Of a DNA stretch of 64,000 nucleotides, positions 10,517-21,582 are shown in pieces. The DNA comes from Hysterangium stoloniferum. Lineage: Eukaryota > Basidiomycota > Agaricomycetes > Hysterangiales > Hysterangiaceae. Below the pieces are notes generated by a model, which did not search any database, was not told the origin of the DNA, and was given only the letters and a program-made list of their open reading frames with translations. Position numbers and translations under genes: made by a program. Within the stretch, counting starts at the first letter, position 1; each line of letters starts with the position of its first letter. The stretch is taken from positions 1 to 64,000 of the forward strand of contig WHVD01000059.1 in the NCBI GenBank assembly GCA_015178975.1, written 5' to 3'.

Positions 10517-11893
10517 TGTTAGGATCCTCACCTTTTTGGGCCCCTGCAACTTGTTTTCACTCTGACAACCCTCCAGCATCCCAATATCAGTACCCCCAAC
10601 TATGGCATCACCACCTGCAGCACCCTGATACTTGGTTTACTATAGATCACCCCTTTTAATCATTCCATTCTGCTCCTGTCATGATGCTTTTCCATCATCC
10701 ACTATATGTGTAAACATCATTGTGTAAACATCATTTGCCACCTCCCTTTAGTATTCTCCTACTACTTTGCATTTAGTTCCTATCATCCCTCCATCCCATC
10801 ATTTGCTTCTTTTGATCCATTTGCCTTCTTACCTCCATGATTGGCCTCCTGATCACCTGTTTCATTTTTAGTACATAACTCTCATATTGTATGCTATAGT
10901 TCTTCAGTTTGAATATTGACTTACAGCCTTTTGCATTATGTAAGGTGCATGCTAGATTTGCAGGGAAATATTGCTGAAAATTGTGAACCTCATAGCTCTC
11001 TCAATAATTGACCAATTGCCTTGAAACTTCATATGCATATTTTACTATTATATATCTAGTATATTTTGAGTTATAACTTGAAAATTTGACCTATAGCATG
11101 TTTCCCAAAATTGCAGTCCATTTGAGCTTGCAAACCAATTCATAAGCCAAAAAATGTGTCACTCCCAATGAGCTTGTAATATGTTGTTTTAAATGTATAT
11201 AGGTAGTAAAAAATGACAGCACCTGGCTTTGTGGACAGAGATAATGTGAGTGAGTTTGCCAAGTAAATGCATACAAACTACCCTCATACAGGTTTGCAGC
11301 TGGATTTTTTACTACCTAGATACATGTAAAACAACATATCACAAGCTCATTGAAAGTGACACATCTGTTGGCTCATGAATTGGTTCACAAACTCAAATGG
11401 ACTGTGATTTTGGGAAACATGCTGTAGGTCAATTCTTTGAGTTATAACATCAAACTATACTAGATATATAATAATAAAATATGTATATGAAGTTCCAAGG
11501 CAATTGGTCAATTATTGAGAGAGCTATGAGGTTCACAATTTTCAGCAATATTTCCCCACAAATCTAGCATGTGCCTTACATAATGCAAAGGGCATGTAAG
11601 TTCCCCTACTCTTTTATTTAATCCTCTTCAAGATGTCATCAGCCAGCTGAGACTCTTAGCATTCCAACTCTTAGCATTTCAGCCTCCCACCTGATTAAAC
11701 TAAGTGTGGATTTTTAGTCTATTGCATACTAATACTTGTTTTGAAATACCTGAGCACCCCAATAGTTTGTGTGAGGGTGCAACACATAAGTTGAAGTGAA
11801 ACTCCACCTGCCTTGTAGAACTGGACCTTTTGGTTAAGTACATTTCTAACCTACAGACCCCTGGAACCTCATCCATTTAGCCCTAGAAACCTA
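10517..11893 (+). repeat. Solo LTR of family D (plus), probable TSD GGCTG
   Basis: It starts TGTTAGGATCC and aligns with the - strand copy at 7834-10258. GGCTG occurs at 10512-10516 and 11894-11898. The right end (CCTA) is decayed, so the end is set by the TSD. It is interrupted by a foldback element at 10924-11596. Confidence 0.6.
10924..11596. mobile_element. Foldback MITE with arms of about 300 bp, TSD TA
   Basis: The 673-bp insert inside the family D LTR is almost a complete inverted repeat. The left arm (10924 to about 11220) reads CAGCCTTTTGCATTATG inward, and the right arm (about 11297-11596) reads its complement with scattered differences. A loop of about 75 bp remains. TA at 10922-10923 and 11597-11598 is the only duplicated target and fits the Tc1/mariner superfamily. 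It has no coding capacity. Confidence 0.8.
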
Positions 11894-12158
11894 GGCTGAG
11901 GAGAAGAAGAGGATGCATGATGAGCAGGAGGCTGCTGAGTGGAAGACCAAGGAGGAGGGGGAACATTGGGCATTTTTAGCAGCAAGGTGGAAGGCTGTGG
12001 CTGAGTTGAGAAGTCATGAGAAGGGGAAGGGTAGGGCATCAGTAGAGCCTGTTAGGATCCCAGTCATTTGGTCCTGCAACTTTGTTTTACCTTCCCCACC
12101 CTCTGGCATCCTGCTATCAGTACCCCTGACTACAGTGCCACCACCTGTGGCACCCTGA
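11894..12158 (+). pseudogene. Relic of a charged accessory ORF (family D-type element)
   Basis: The open segment from 11913 translates as MHDEQEAAEWKTKEEGEHW and continues with Arg/Lys/Glu-rich sequence, like the N-terminal part of the opposite-strand gene seen at 15949 and 44525. From 12050 it runs into a family D LTR fragment, so the last residues are LTR sequence. Short and decayed; it is assigned by resemblance only. Confidence 0.4.
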
Positions 12159-12368
12159 CACTTGGTTCACTGTGACTTTCTCTTTTTGTCATCCCATCCT
12201 GTCTCCATCCTGACACTCTCCCATCACCCATTCTACGTGTAAATGTTATTTGCCACCTCATACCCTTTAGAATACCTTCATTACATCATATTTAGTTCTA
12301 GTCTGATCCCTACCCTTTTCTGTGCTTCCTTTGACCCATCACCACTTCTCACTTCCTGATCAGCCTTC
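12050..12368 (+). repeat. Family D LTR fragment
   Basis: It starts TGTTAGGATCCCAG and follows the family D consensus for about 320 bp, as far as CTGATCAGCCTTC, where another repeat begins. No TSD was found. Confidence 0.65.
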
Positions 12369-12651
12369 TGTTAAGTGCAGGGCTTATGGGTCAGCCTACA
12401 GGGGAAACCCACAGATATTCTGGGGAAGGATGTGGGTGGCTTCAGCTGTGCTGCACCCTTGCAAGATCACATTGTCCAACTTCAGACAGGAGCAGATGGG
12501 AAACCTGTGGGTTCTGAGAATACACAGAGGCAAGTTACTAGAGAGTTACTTAGTCAATTTTCTGATTGGATTCTATGTACAGATAGCTACTTGACTATAT
12601 AAAATTATAAACTCTTGTACTACTAATTCAGAGATACAAAAAGACATAACA
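12369..12651 (-). repeat. Short LTR-like fragment resembling family E
   Basis: It reads TGTTAAGTGCAGGG at the left and CATAACA at the right. It contains the shared LTR box in reverse (GGCTTCAGCTGTGCTGCACC at about 12440). The terminal part resembles the end of family E LTRs on the - strand, but no matching TSD is present. Confidence 0.4.
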
Positions 12652-12670
12652 TGCATACAATAAAACAATA

Positions 12671-12726
12671 AACCAGATGTCAGATGGATTGGGAACAAGG
12701 GATAGACTGAACCAGATGTCAGATGG
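12671..12726. repeat. Two direct copies of a 17-bp unit
   Basis: AACCAGATGTCAGATGG occurs at 12671-12687 and 12710-12726, 39 bp apart. The rest of 12652-12744 shows nothing recognisable. Confidence 0.6.
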
Positions 12727-12797
12727 GAAAGGAAGGCTCTAGGTCAGGGGGCCGATGATATGAAATGAACTAATTGGGGGGCCTGACAATAGAGATC

Positions 12798-14273
12798 TGT
12801 TATGATTGGAATTCCTGCCGGACTCCAGGCACTAACTTATATGCACCCACACCCTATACACACCAATTGTCAGTTTACCAGAATTCCCGCCAGACTCCAT
12901 ACATCAGACTTGTCCACATTCGACTTCATTATGTCATGTATCAGTCACCAGAATACCTGCCGGACTCCGTCCCTGTCTATGTCCAACCTCGTCCCACACA
13001 TCAGTCACTGGACCCCACTCAGAAAACCCGTTATCCCTCTAACTGAGCCCTGTTTCCATGTTAGTCAAATGACCTGTCAGACGCTGCTCCCACTCTGTTT
13101 CCCGTTATGGTTTATGACCTGTCATGATTGAGACTCCGCTCTGTCCCATTCCGTTTCTAACACCAAATTTGGTGTTTACTTATCTCATTTTATGTTTTGC
13201 TAGTTTTGTTTTCATTATTACTGGATTTGGTATGTTATTCATTCCACAGTCTATATAGGAGGTTGTCCATAATCATTATAATATCAAATGTTTACTAATA
13301 AAAGCAAAATTGCTACAAAAATCCATCTTTAAATAGTGACATATCCTCTGAGAGTATTATATTGTTAACCACCAATCATAAGAAACAATTCTTCATATTA
13401 CATCCTAAATAATTCAGAGTCAATTAATAGAACCTATTGTATATAGTTTTCCAATTTATGTAAATACTTGCTAATACTTTTGTTGTTAATTTGTTTTTTA
13501 AAAACTAAATTGTAGTTATTTCCTAGTAAAATATATGAGATGTCATTGGAAATTTTTCATCCTATGGCCTTCTTTATTAAGTGAAATTACCTATATATTC
13601 TGGGTATGTTGAATCAAGTAGAAATCTGTTCAGATTGACAGATCTGTTCCGAAGTAATACATATGTATTTAGAGGTGCCAATGATATACATATGCGTGGA
13701 ATGGACTATCTAAAGGTATCTTTTTTTTTAAAGCATTAGTGTTTTAAACTACTAATTTTTTCATTGTCTACTTGTGTCCGGAAAGATTCTTTAGTTTGTA
13801 ATGTATGAGAGAGTTTAAAACTTTTTGAAAGTTTTAAAAACCAAATTATGTTTGAATCACATCCCAGATGTTTAAATGACCTTTAGAGTATATTAGAATT
13901 TGGTATACTTAATAGTTTTCAGATATCCTCCATAGTCTGGCAGATGTTGTACATACAATCCAGTCAGAAAATCAGCTTAGATTCTCCCCAGTAATCTAGT
14001 ACATTTTACACTCTAAACTCCTCTTTGAATAACACTGCTCTCACTAGTCAGAGCCCATGGGCTCTGACGCATCTATCACTCAACCCCCAACTTATTTATC
14101 TCGACTCCCCGACCCCTCAACCCATGAACTCCGCCTGGACTCCCCAGGACTCCCGTCCACCCATTTGAAATTGGACAACATGATCTCGGGAGGGTGCAGC
14201 CTATAAGCTGAAGCCAAGTCCTACCAGATTTCATGGGTTTCTCCAGAAACCCTCCATGTACACACCCTTAACA
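12798..14273 (+). repeat. Solo LTR E1, TSD AGATC
   Basis: It starts TGTTATGATTGG and ends CACCCTTAACA, with AGATC at 12793-12797 and 14274-14278. It aligns with the LTRs of element F (37090 and 44735) and the solo LTR at 48156. An AT-rich insert of about 680 bp (13253-13934) interrupts it. Most CpG positions of the better preserved copy at 48156 read TpG or CpA here. Confidence 0.85.
13253..13934. mobile_element. AT-rich MITE-like insert with GGAGG...CCTCC ends
   Basis: Family E copies run directly from CCACAGTCTAT to CTGGCAGATG, but here about 680 bp of AT-rich sequence intervenes. It begins TATAGGAGG and ends GATATCCTCCATAG. The ends match those of the 626-bp insert at 20142-20767. Exact borders and TSD are ambiguous (AGTCT flanks are possible). 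There is no ORF. Confidence 0.55.
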
Positions 14274-14612
14274 AGATCATACTAGTCGGGAGGTCTGACT
14301 CTATAAACATAGTCAACTTATGTGTTGTGCCCTCACACAAACTGTTAGTGTGCTCTGATATCTCAAACAGAATGGATAGTATGATGATCAACACTAATTG
14401 ACTGGTGGGCCAAAATACTGAGAGTTGTAAGGTAAGAGTTCACAGCTTGCCAAAGAACATCTTTGAGAGTATTGAGAAGGGAGGAAAGAGACTGAGAACT
14501 AGTAGAGGGTAATATAAGTTGATTTTAAAACTAAGGAAATGTATCATACATGAAGAAGATTTTATACTACAATGAGACAGATGACTGGAGGGCCAATAAA
14601 GGAAGTGAAGGG

Positions 14613-15499
14613 TGTTAAGTTCTGGATCTCCAGGCAGATTCTCTGGTGGATATTCTGGACACTTCCTGGTAAATGCCCACAGAGTTCCAGAGGATTAGTC
14701 CGGAGACTTTCCAAGGGTTAGTTCAGGGAGTATCAGAATATATACCAGAGTGCAGAATGGACTTGGCTTCAGCTTATGTGCTGCACCCTCATACCCTCAC
14801 TCGGGTGTCCATATTTCAGAGGGCAGATATATCCAGAGTGTTTACAGATACTCAGAGTTCCCGGGGGCTCTGGATGTCCAGAGTCCAGAGAGTTCCGGAT
14901 ATTGAGCAGATAGAAAGAACAAAGGAGAAGGTTAACTAAGTTGAGATTAAGACTAAAGAGTAAGTATGTACATGACTATGGAAAACTATATAGATGTTCC
15001 AATTATTGTACTACAAGTCTGGGAGTATAATAAGACCTATTTGGAACTGTTTCCAAACTAAGGATATAATAACAGGTCAGATAAATGAGGAGATAAGGAT
15101 GAGGACAGATCAGGGAATAAGTACAAGAACAATAAACAAACGAATGAACATCTGTCAACCAGTCAGTTACCATATGTGGAACACAGGAAGTGAGTCGGAA
15201 TGTCCACAGACATCTGATACTATCCGGAAATGGATCCTAACACTATAATGACCTAAGTGGGCATATTTCTGGAATGCCACAGATTCCAGGTAAGTCGGAA
15301 CATTGGCATAGAGAGGATTGACAAGGATGATCTGGTGAAGGTTGGGCCTTAGACCAAAGTATCTAGAACAAACACCAGGAGTCTGGGCAGAGTCTGGGTT
15401 GGGAAATGACCAAGGATGCTTGGAGTCTGGAAGATAGTTCAGAACCTGATATACTTTCCAGGAAATACTCTGTGGAGTCTCTGGGAACAGATCTTCACA
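14613..15499 (-). repeat. Solo LTR G1, TSD AAGGG
   Basis: It reads TGTTAAGTTCTGG at the left and CTTCACA at the right, with AAGGG at 14608-14612 and 15500-15504. The reverse of the shared LTR box (GGCTTCAGCTTATGTGCTGC) lies near 14770. It aligns with the left part of the copy at 60125-60710, which is shorter. Confidence 0.7.
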
Positions 15500-15785
15500 A
15501 AGGGTGAGACAGATCATAGGAAATCAATGACAAGGTGGGAAGACTAAATGTAAAATACTAAACAATACTAAAAGGGTCTGAGGTGGCAAGTGAGATGTAT
15601 ACAGGGAGATGGTGATGGGGAAGTGAACAGGACAGAGATGGGATGGAAGGCTAACAGGGTCAAAACTATAATGAAACAAGTGTTGGGGGCACCATGGGTG
15701 GGGTTCCAACCGTGAGATGACAAAGGGTATTGAGTCCAAAACAAGTTGCAGGGGTCTGAAATGACAGGGATCCTAAGACCCTCCC

Positions 15786-15948
15786 TTTTAGGCTGATGTC
15801 CCAAAGAGGCCCTAGAACTTCTTAAGGTTTGTCAGTTACATATATGTGTCAAGATATCAGGTGATATGGAAGGTGAGGTTCAAATGCAAGGAGCCTATAA
15901 AAAATTGAAAATAATAAAATTTCTCTGTCTTTTATACCCCCCATCAAT
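15786..15948 (+). promoter_or_regulatory. Promoter of the accessory gene, TATA-like box
   Basis: This block aligns with the reverse complement of 44526-44734 in element F. It includes a CCCAAAGAGGCYCTAGA stretch, a repeated TCAGYTACATGTATGTGTC-like unit and GAGCCTATAAAAAATTG (TATA-like at 15894-15905), about 55 bp before the ATG at 15949. Conservation between a relic and element F argues for a real promoter. Confidence 0.5.
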
Positions 15949-16335
15949 GACCCAAATGGGACCAAAACCCATGCCTCAAAAGCCAAATGCACCAGCTGGG
16001 GCCCTCCATGGGCAACACATACTGGGCCCCATTCTTGAGCAGTGTGAAGAACAGTGGTGGCAATGTGAGGAGGAGGAAAAGAGGGCCAGGGAGGAGGAGG
16101 AAGAGCTGGAAAAGGAGTATTGGGTGGTGTTTGCTGCAGAGAAGGTGGCAGAGGAGAAGAGAAAAGGGAAGAGGAGGCAGCCTGGGTTGCTGCAGAATGT
16201 GCCAAGGCATCCATGATGATTGTCACAGGTAGAGTAAGTATACATTTATTTTTAGAAGCCTTACTGACAGTCTCCCATTAGTGCAAAGCAGTAGAAGTGG
16301 AGTCAGAGTCCAAGGGGGTGTTAAGTTCCAAATGC

Positions 16336-16702
16336 AGGATCTCCTCGAGCCTGGGGAGGTTTCTAGTAATTATTCTGAACACTTTCCAGGAATGTCCTGC
16401 AGAGTCCCTGGGTAATAGTTCAGGGTGTTTCTGGGGACTAGTACAAGGAGTATCAGAATAATTACCAGAGGTACTGAGATGGACTTGGCTTCAGCTGAGG
16501 TGCTGCACCCTTCTGAAGAGGATCTCTCAAGCCCCACAGAGGTTTCCAGTAATTATTCTGAACACTTCCTGGGAATGTCCTGTGGAGTCCCCAGGTAGTA
16601 GTCCAGGGAGTTTCCAGGGATTAGTACAAGGAGTTATCAGAATAATTACCAGAGTACTGAGATGGACTTGGCTTCAGCTTATGTGCTGCACCCTTGTACA
16701 CT
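16336..16702. repeat. Tandem duplication of about 180 bp inside LTR E2
   Basis: Two units (16336-16513 and 16519-16702) share GTAATTATTCTGAACACTT, CAGAATAATTACCAGAG and the reverse of the shared LTR box. The box is therefore present twice in this LTR. Confidence 0.7.
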
Positions 16703-16951
16703 CATTTGGATGTCCATATTTCAAGCTGATGGAATGCCTACAAGGAAGATGTAGATTCCAGAGTTCCCATGGGATTTCTGGGAATTGAGCATGCAGACAG
16801 ACAAGAGGAGTAGAGACTGGATCAGGATGTATTCAGGGTGTAACTAGTTTGAGATTTCAACTGGATTGTAAGTACATGAGTATGGGAGACTATATATAGA
16901 CTTTGAAATATGTATATGCAATACCAAATATGGTAATAATGAGGTGCAAAA

Positions 16952-17689
16952 TGTTAAGAACTGAAAACTGACTAATGTCGGTGGCCGATAGGGACCGATC
17001 AGAAGGACTTGGCTTCAGCTTATGTGCTGCGCCCTCGCAAATATCCATAGGGTGTCCTTAAATTTTGGACAGGCGAAGACTAATCCTAAGGAGTTCCTTT
17101 TGGCGAGATACTGATCAGGACCAAAGGATAAGTCAAGTGTCAGGCCAAGGGGTCAGGGCCGGGAGTGGGCGAGCGCACGTGAAGGCAGATGAGGGGATTC
17201 TTAGTATGAGACTGTTACAGATGTATGAGGGTATTCTGAGTTGATATTCTGATTGCCTAGTAACTACAACTACAGTGGGTTCATATACAAGTAACAGGCA
17301 TCTAGAAAATACTAATCGGGGAGAAGGGCAGAAAATGGTATTAACAATAAGCTTGACTAGGAACGGGAAGTTTATGATTAGTTCGGAGGCTGATGATAAC
17401 TGAGGGTGGAATTACGGTAAAAGGAAATAGTTTGAGGACTACAAATATAGATAGACATATGTGAAACATAGGATAGAATGGATCAACATAATAAAAGGGA
17501 CATATCAAAAGTTTAACCAGACAATACGAGTATTTTTGACGTGGGCGTAAATGGAGTTTGATCATCACGAAAGCATACGTCAGCTTCGGGGGCCGATGGT
17601 TTCTGATGTGGTGACTTGAATAGTAACTTGAATTGTTGATAAGTGGCGATAACCTTGGGGACCGATAGGGTTGCGACACGGTCATAACA
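16952..17689 (-). repeat. Solo LTR A2, TSD CAAAA
   Basis: The 738-bp LTR reads TGTTAAGAACTGAAAACTG at the left and GACACGGTCATAACA at the right. CAAAA occurs at 16947-16951 and 17690-17694. Confidence 0.9.
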
Positions 17690-18280
17690 CAAAACAAGTA
17701 AACATAAAATGAGATGAGCAAATACCAAACTAGGTATTAGGGATGGAATGGAATGGGAGTGGGGTTTAAAACATGACAGGTCATTTGACCATAATGGGAA
17801 TGGGGCTCTATGCTCTGTTAGAGGGGCTCTGGGAGTCCAGTCAGAGTCAAGCAATGGGAACAGAGAATTGGGTATAAACAGTGTTATGTATTTCTAAGTT
17901 TTTCCCGATTTTTAATCAATTTCCCCTAACAAATTGCGAAAACGAATATTTAAATGTAATTATATTGCGACAATAAAATTGTACAATATTTGCTTGATTT
18001 ATCTTGAATTTATACAATTTATTTTGTATTTTTATCGTATAAATTGAGCAAGTTATTGAATTTCTAACTTTTATTCTTTTTTGATTAATATGTTGGCGAC
18101 TCAGCGCTTATTCACAACAAGTGACAGCCATCACAACAGGTGACAGTTGTCACAAGGGGGCGCGAAACAGTAACAAGAGTGCATGACAGTCACAAGATGT
18201 GAAGGGTGTCATACGTGCGCACAGGTGTGAGAGCATTATGTCACCATATATGCTACTACAGCAAAAACCGGAAATTCCCT

Positions 18281-18514
18281 GGAATATTCCAGTGGCTTCC
18301 AAAGGAGTAGTAGATAGTAGGTACTAATAATAGATAGAATATTGTAGAATATTCTATAAGATTCCAGAAAGTTCTATTATGCCAAGAATATTCTATAGTG
18401 TCTTAGAAGTAGTTAGAACCTTCCACAATGCTCTAGAAAATTCTAGAAAATTCTAAATGACATCATTCAATCTTCTAGAATCTTCTAAATGTTTCAGACT
18501 AAAATGTATATAAG
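18281..18514 (+). promoter_or_regulatory. Array of perfect heat-shock elements upstream of a TATA box
   Basis: Alternating GAA/TTC units with 2-nt spacing occur at 18281-18290, 18347-18354, 18362-18374 (three units), 18386-18393, 18416-18423, 18436-18453 (four units) and 18473-18485 (three units). A TATATAAG box follows at 18507-18514. HSF trimers bind nGAAnnTTCn arrays. Seven clusters in 205 bp next to a TATA box make chance unlikely. Confidence 0.65.
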
Positions 18515-18598
18515 GAGCTCAGCTCCAGCCCTGAATATCATCAAAACATATCATATCATCTCACCACATCTGTGTGTCACTGCAGCAAGCAGGCTACT

Positions 18599-18970
18599 CC
18601 ACCCCTATCTGGGCAGTTGGACATCCAATTCCACCTCTATCAGAGCTGTTGGAAACCCTTGCCATCTCTATCAGAGTTGTTGGCCTAATCAGATCCCTTG
18701 TCACCTCAATCTGAGCTGTTGACTGATCTGCTGTTCCCCTGTCACCTCAATCTGAGTTGTTGACTTTTGTTCCCCTTTTGCCACCTCTTAGTTGAGTAGC
18801 TGGCTATCTTTTATATATCTGTTGCCACCTCGGTTAGAGTTGTTGGCTATCAACCTATAATATATAAATAATCTCACACTATAGTCAACTCTTAATTGAG
18901 TACTGATTATTAGTTTCCCTTACATTATTATTTGTAGTCTAAGACTTCAGTCACCTCTAGTTGAGTAATT
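18599..18970 (+). repeat. Degenerate minisatellite in LTR H
   Basis: About seven to nine units of 30-44 bp share the core CCACCTCTATCAGAGTTGTTGG, with variation such as TCACCTCAATCTGAGCTGTT. It lies downstream of the TATA box and would be within the transcript leader. Confidence 0.65.
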
Positions 18971-20141
18971 TGACTATTTATTACATTACAAATAATCCCT
19001 TTTCCATTGTTCATTCATTGTGAATCAGTAAAGCATATTCACATAAACAAATACTGAGAATATCCTTGCAAGATCTTTAAGACTACATTAAGATCCTGAT
19101 AAGTTAGTATCACAGTAGACCTTGTAGGTTAGTGTAAATAGAGCATATATTAGCCAAATAGTGTTTTATTCTATATCTAATCTTTTGACCTGTTTATAAA
19201 TATTTTTACTGTTTGATAAATAGTATAAAATATATATAAACTAGCTAGTATTGAAGTTAAATCTAGCTTCGGAATTAGTAAATTGTTATTCTTATTTTAA
19301 TAGTTGTTGTCACAGAAAAAGAACAAGCTTGCACAAGCAGCTCTCAAAACCTTCTTTGCAAAGTAGGGTGCATATATTCAAGTAAACTCTTGACTTCAGG
19401 GGTTCTAAGTCTATTTAGGCTGCCACTGATTAATATCAAATACTTAAATTATTTTACCTTGCAGTGAATTGAGTATTTGCACATTTTGATAGAGCATTGG
19501 ACTCCTTTTTTGGAAAATAGTATTAAAATAAGGCTAATACATCACAAACAGGTTGATGTGTGGGTCCAGTGGAGTCCAATGATTGGTACATGAGACACAG
19601 TATCAGATATAGACAGGTTTGACATGTGTGGGTCCATAATGGGAGTGGGGTTCTATGCTCTGTTAGAGGGGTTCCAGGAGTCTGGTTGGAGTCCAGTGAT
19701 GGTCACAGAGAGTTGGGTATAAACAGGTTGATATGTGGGTCTAGCAGAGTCTGATAACTGGTACATGGACAGTGTCAGATATGGACAGGTTGACATGTGG
19801 GTCCAGCAGAGTCCAATGACTGGTGCATATAGGGTGATGTACAGGTCCCAGTGGGTACTCCAGTTCAAACTGTACCTTGGGTACAATATAGAGAGTTGGG
19901 TGCATATAGGGTGGGGTCCGGGTTCTGGCAGGTTTTCCGGTCCTAACAGGGGGAGCCAGAGACTCCTCAACAAAAGGTAAGTGGGTGGTCTGTGGGGATC
20001 TATATACTGAATAAAATGACAGAAGGTGTGGAGGTTCCCTCCAGCCTGGCTGGAGTCAAAAAATGACCCATGGTGTTCTGGTTGAAATGACCAGAATGTG
20101 GACTGCTTCCAGAAGTCCAGTCTGCTCATATCAAGATGCCA

Positions 20142-20767
20142 TAGGAGGATAACCCAAAACTTTAAAAGTTATTTGTCCACTAAAGTATATATATTTATAT
20201 TGTTTGTTGTAGAATTAATATTTAATCAAATTCAGTCTATCAGGTGATACTCTGGAGAATAAGGAAATATTAATATTTATCTTGTATCTGACAAAAGTTA
20301 GTCAAACAAACATATATAGATTATCCTTTTGGGGATAAATTCCACAACATGGATTAGTTGGCCAGATAGTTCTGGTTAACTTTCTAAACCAAATAAATTT
20401 AAATTATATGAATTACATTTGAAAGTTTGCATAATATACAAGAGAATACATCTTATCCCAAAGATTAAGTCATAACCCAAATAATTTTAGTTAACTATAA
20501 TGTTTGTGGACATTTTAAAAGTCACAGAGATACTAGAGAATGCATCTCATCCCAAAGATTAAGTCATAACCCAAATAATTTTGGTTAACCATGACATTTG
20601 TGCATATTTTAAAAGAGAATACAAGTTTTAAAGATGAAATTTTGGGGTAATGAAATATAAACTCCTAAAACATATAGTTATAACCAAAGGAAATAGTCTC
20701 ACTTAAAAATATGAGGACTTTTCCATAAAATTTTGTATCTTCAATGAAGTGTGACTATCCTCCATAG
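20142..20767. mobile_element. MITE-like insert, GATGCCA flanks
   Basis: The 626-bp insert has ends TAGGAGGATA and TATCCTCCATAG, the same terminal motif as the insert at 13253-13934. GATGCCA is repeated at 20135-20141 and 20768-20774. A 7-8 bp duplication would fit hAT-like elements, but no transposase is present. It is very AT-rich. Confidence 0.55.
20442..20613. repeat. Direct repeat of about 80 bp inside the MITE-like insert
   Basis: Copies at 20442-20520 and 20534-20613 share CCCAAAGATTAAGTCATAAC and flanks through CATTTTAAAAG, with a few differences. Confidence 0.8.
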
Positions 20768-20819
20768 GATGCCAGAGTGAAAACAAGTTGCAGAGGTCTG
20801 CAAATGAGATTCCTAACAC
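20768..20819 (-). repeat. Start of a family D LTR
   Basis: On the - strand it reads TGTTAGGAATCTC, then CTCTGCAACTTGTTTTCACT, matching the family D start. Only about 50 bp are recognisable to the right of the MITE-like insert. Confidence 0.5.
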
Positions 20820-21582
20820 AGTATTGGTTTCTCTAGGCACATTATTATGGCTTTCATTAGGATTTTGCTGGGTAACAAAATACAAGGCATTTTAAGAGTT
20901 CTCTCATTCAAAAACTCCATCAAAAATAGACTATTTCCAATAATGTTTCTTCAGAATTTCCTGATGAAAATTTTCAGCATTTTCAGATACAATTTTTGAC
21001 CTCAGAAAAACTTGCTAAAACTAAAGTTTTTTTTAAACAATTTGTTACTTCAAAAAATGCTTAGAAAATTTGGCCAAACAGTAAGATTTTCTGAAGGTTT
21101 TCCAACTTCAAAAACCTTGGTCTAGTGTGTACATGTCTGTGTCCATGTCTGAGTTCCTGCACTATTACTGTAGTGCATCACATCCACTTACCTTTTTCAT
21201 TCTAATAAAACACTGGGCAGTTTGTGCTGTACGATGTTGACAGTATAGCGAAAATGGACAAAGTTTATTTATGATGACTAAGCTACTGTAAAGTATGAAA
21301 TAGCCGAGTGTTGAGATAAAATGTGTCAATGGCTTGCAATACAATGTACTTTAAGATGTGCCTAGATTCTCTACTGTTCTACTTGACCAACCCACAAGAA
21401 TGAAGTGATTCATCACTCACTACCCCTACTATTCTATTACCATTGTGATTTGATAGCCCTTGTTCTTGTATGCCTTGAACAGGGTTATTCAATACACCTA
21501 GGTGTGGAGTGCTTAAGTAATATTACATGAGCAGTATTACATATGCACAAAATTCTTTGTCCACTGCACACACCATCCAGTC
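20820..21582. other. AT-rich stretch, no gene seen
   Basis: No ORF with recognisable content, no LTR ends and no tandem structure were seen. The segment near 20940-21120 has repeated TTTTCAGA/TTTTCTGAAGG words but no clear element. Confidence 0.5.

Larger units (their letters stand above)
12745..15785 (-). repeat. Family D LTR (minus) split by two later solo LTRs
   Basis: Three pieces (12745-12797, 14279-14612 and 15505-15785) align in order with the reverse complement of family D. They are separated by LTR E1 (TSD AGATC) and LTR G1 (TSD AAGGG). The right end, GGATCCTAAGACC, is followed by a C/T-rich tract that is the complement of a polypurine tract, then by the accessory-gene promoter. The left end is approximate. 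Confidence 0.6.
17882..19546 (+). repeat. Large solo LTR H, TSD AACAG, with heat-shock-like promoter
   Basis: The 1665-bp insert starts TGTTATGTATTTC and ends CATCACA, with AACAG at 17877-17881 and 19547-19551. Family E sequence resumes exactly after it. The AT-rich left third is followed by TGACAG/CTGTCAC repeats (18120-18200), a heat-shock-element array (18281-18485), a TATA box (18507) and a minisatellite (18599-18970). No coding region was seen. An LTR over 1.6 kb is unusually long for a fungus. Whether it is copia or gypsy cannot be decided. Confidence 0.75.
16319..19948 (-). repeat. Solo LTR E2, TSD GGGGG, host of two further LTRs
   Basis: It reads TGTTAAGTTCC at the left and TTCCGGTCCTAACA at the right, with GGGGG at 16314-16318 and 19949-19953. 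Family E sequence continues across LTR A2 (TSD CAAAA) and LTR H (TSD AACAG). The left part is closer to family G, so it may be a mosaic. Confidence 0.75.
15949..20134 (+). pseudogene. Accessory-gene relic (copy 2), split by a large solo LTR
   Basis: The N-terminal part (15949-16216) reads MTQMGPKPMPQKPNAPAG, then a Glu/Lys/Arg-rich helix-like segment (EEEEKRAREEEEELEKEYW). It matches the opposite-strand gene of element F (MGPKPTPRQAMPTAGPSTG). A GT-AG intron-like segment (about 16235-16281) is followed by TGCAAAGCAG, as in the copies at 34391 and 43574. The gene is interrupted by LTR E2 (16319-19948, TSD GGGGG) and resumes at 19949-20134. It is a broken part of a fossil LTR element. The protein function is unknown. 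Confidence 0.55.

Noticed and set aside
12369-12651. Possible complete solo LTR (TGTTAAG...CATAACA).
   Set aside because: The flanks CCTTC and TGCAT do not match and the family D sequence does not resume, so it is kept only as a fragment.
15849-16245. Leu/Pro-rich - strand ORFs opposite the accessory-gene relic.
   Set aside because: They are the antisense shadow of a Glu/Lys-rich coding segment. The + strand carries the conserved MGPKP start and promoter.
17341-17721. ORFs of 110-130 codons in family A LTRs (also 8305-8643).
   Set aside because: They recur only because the LTR recurs, are broken in other copies and lie in promoter/UTR-type sequence.
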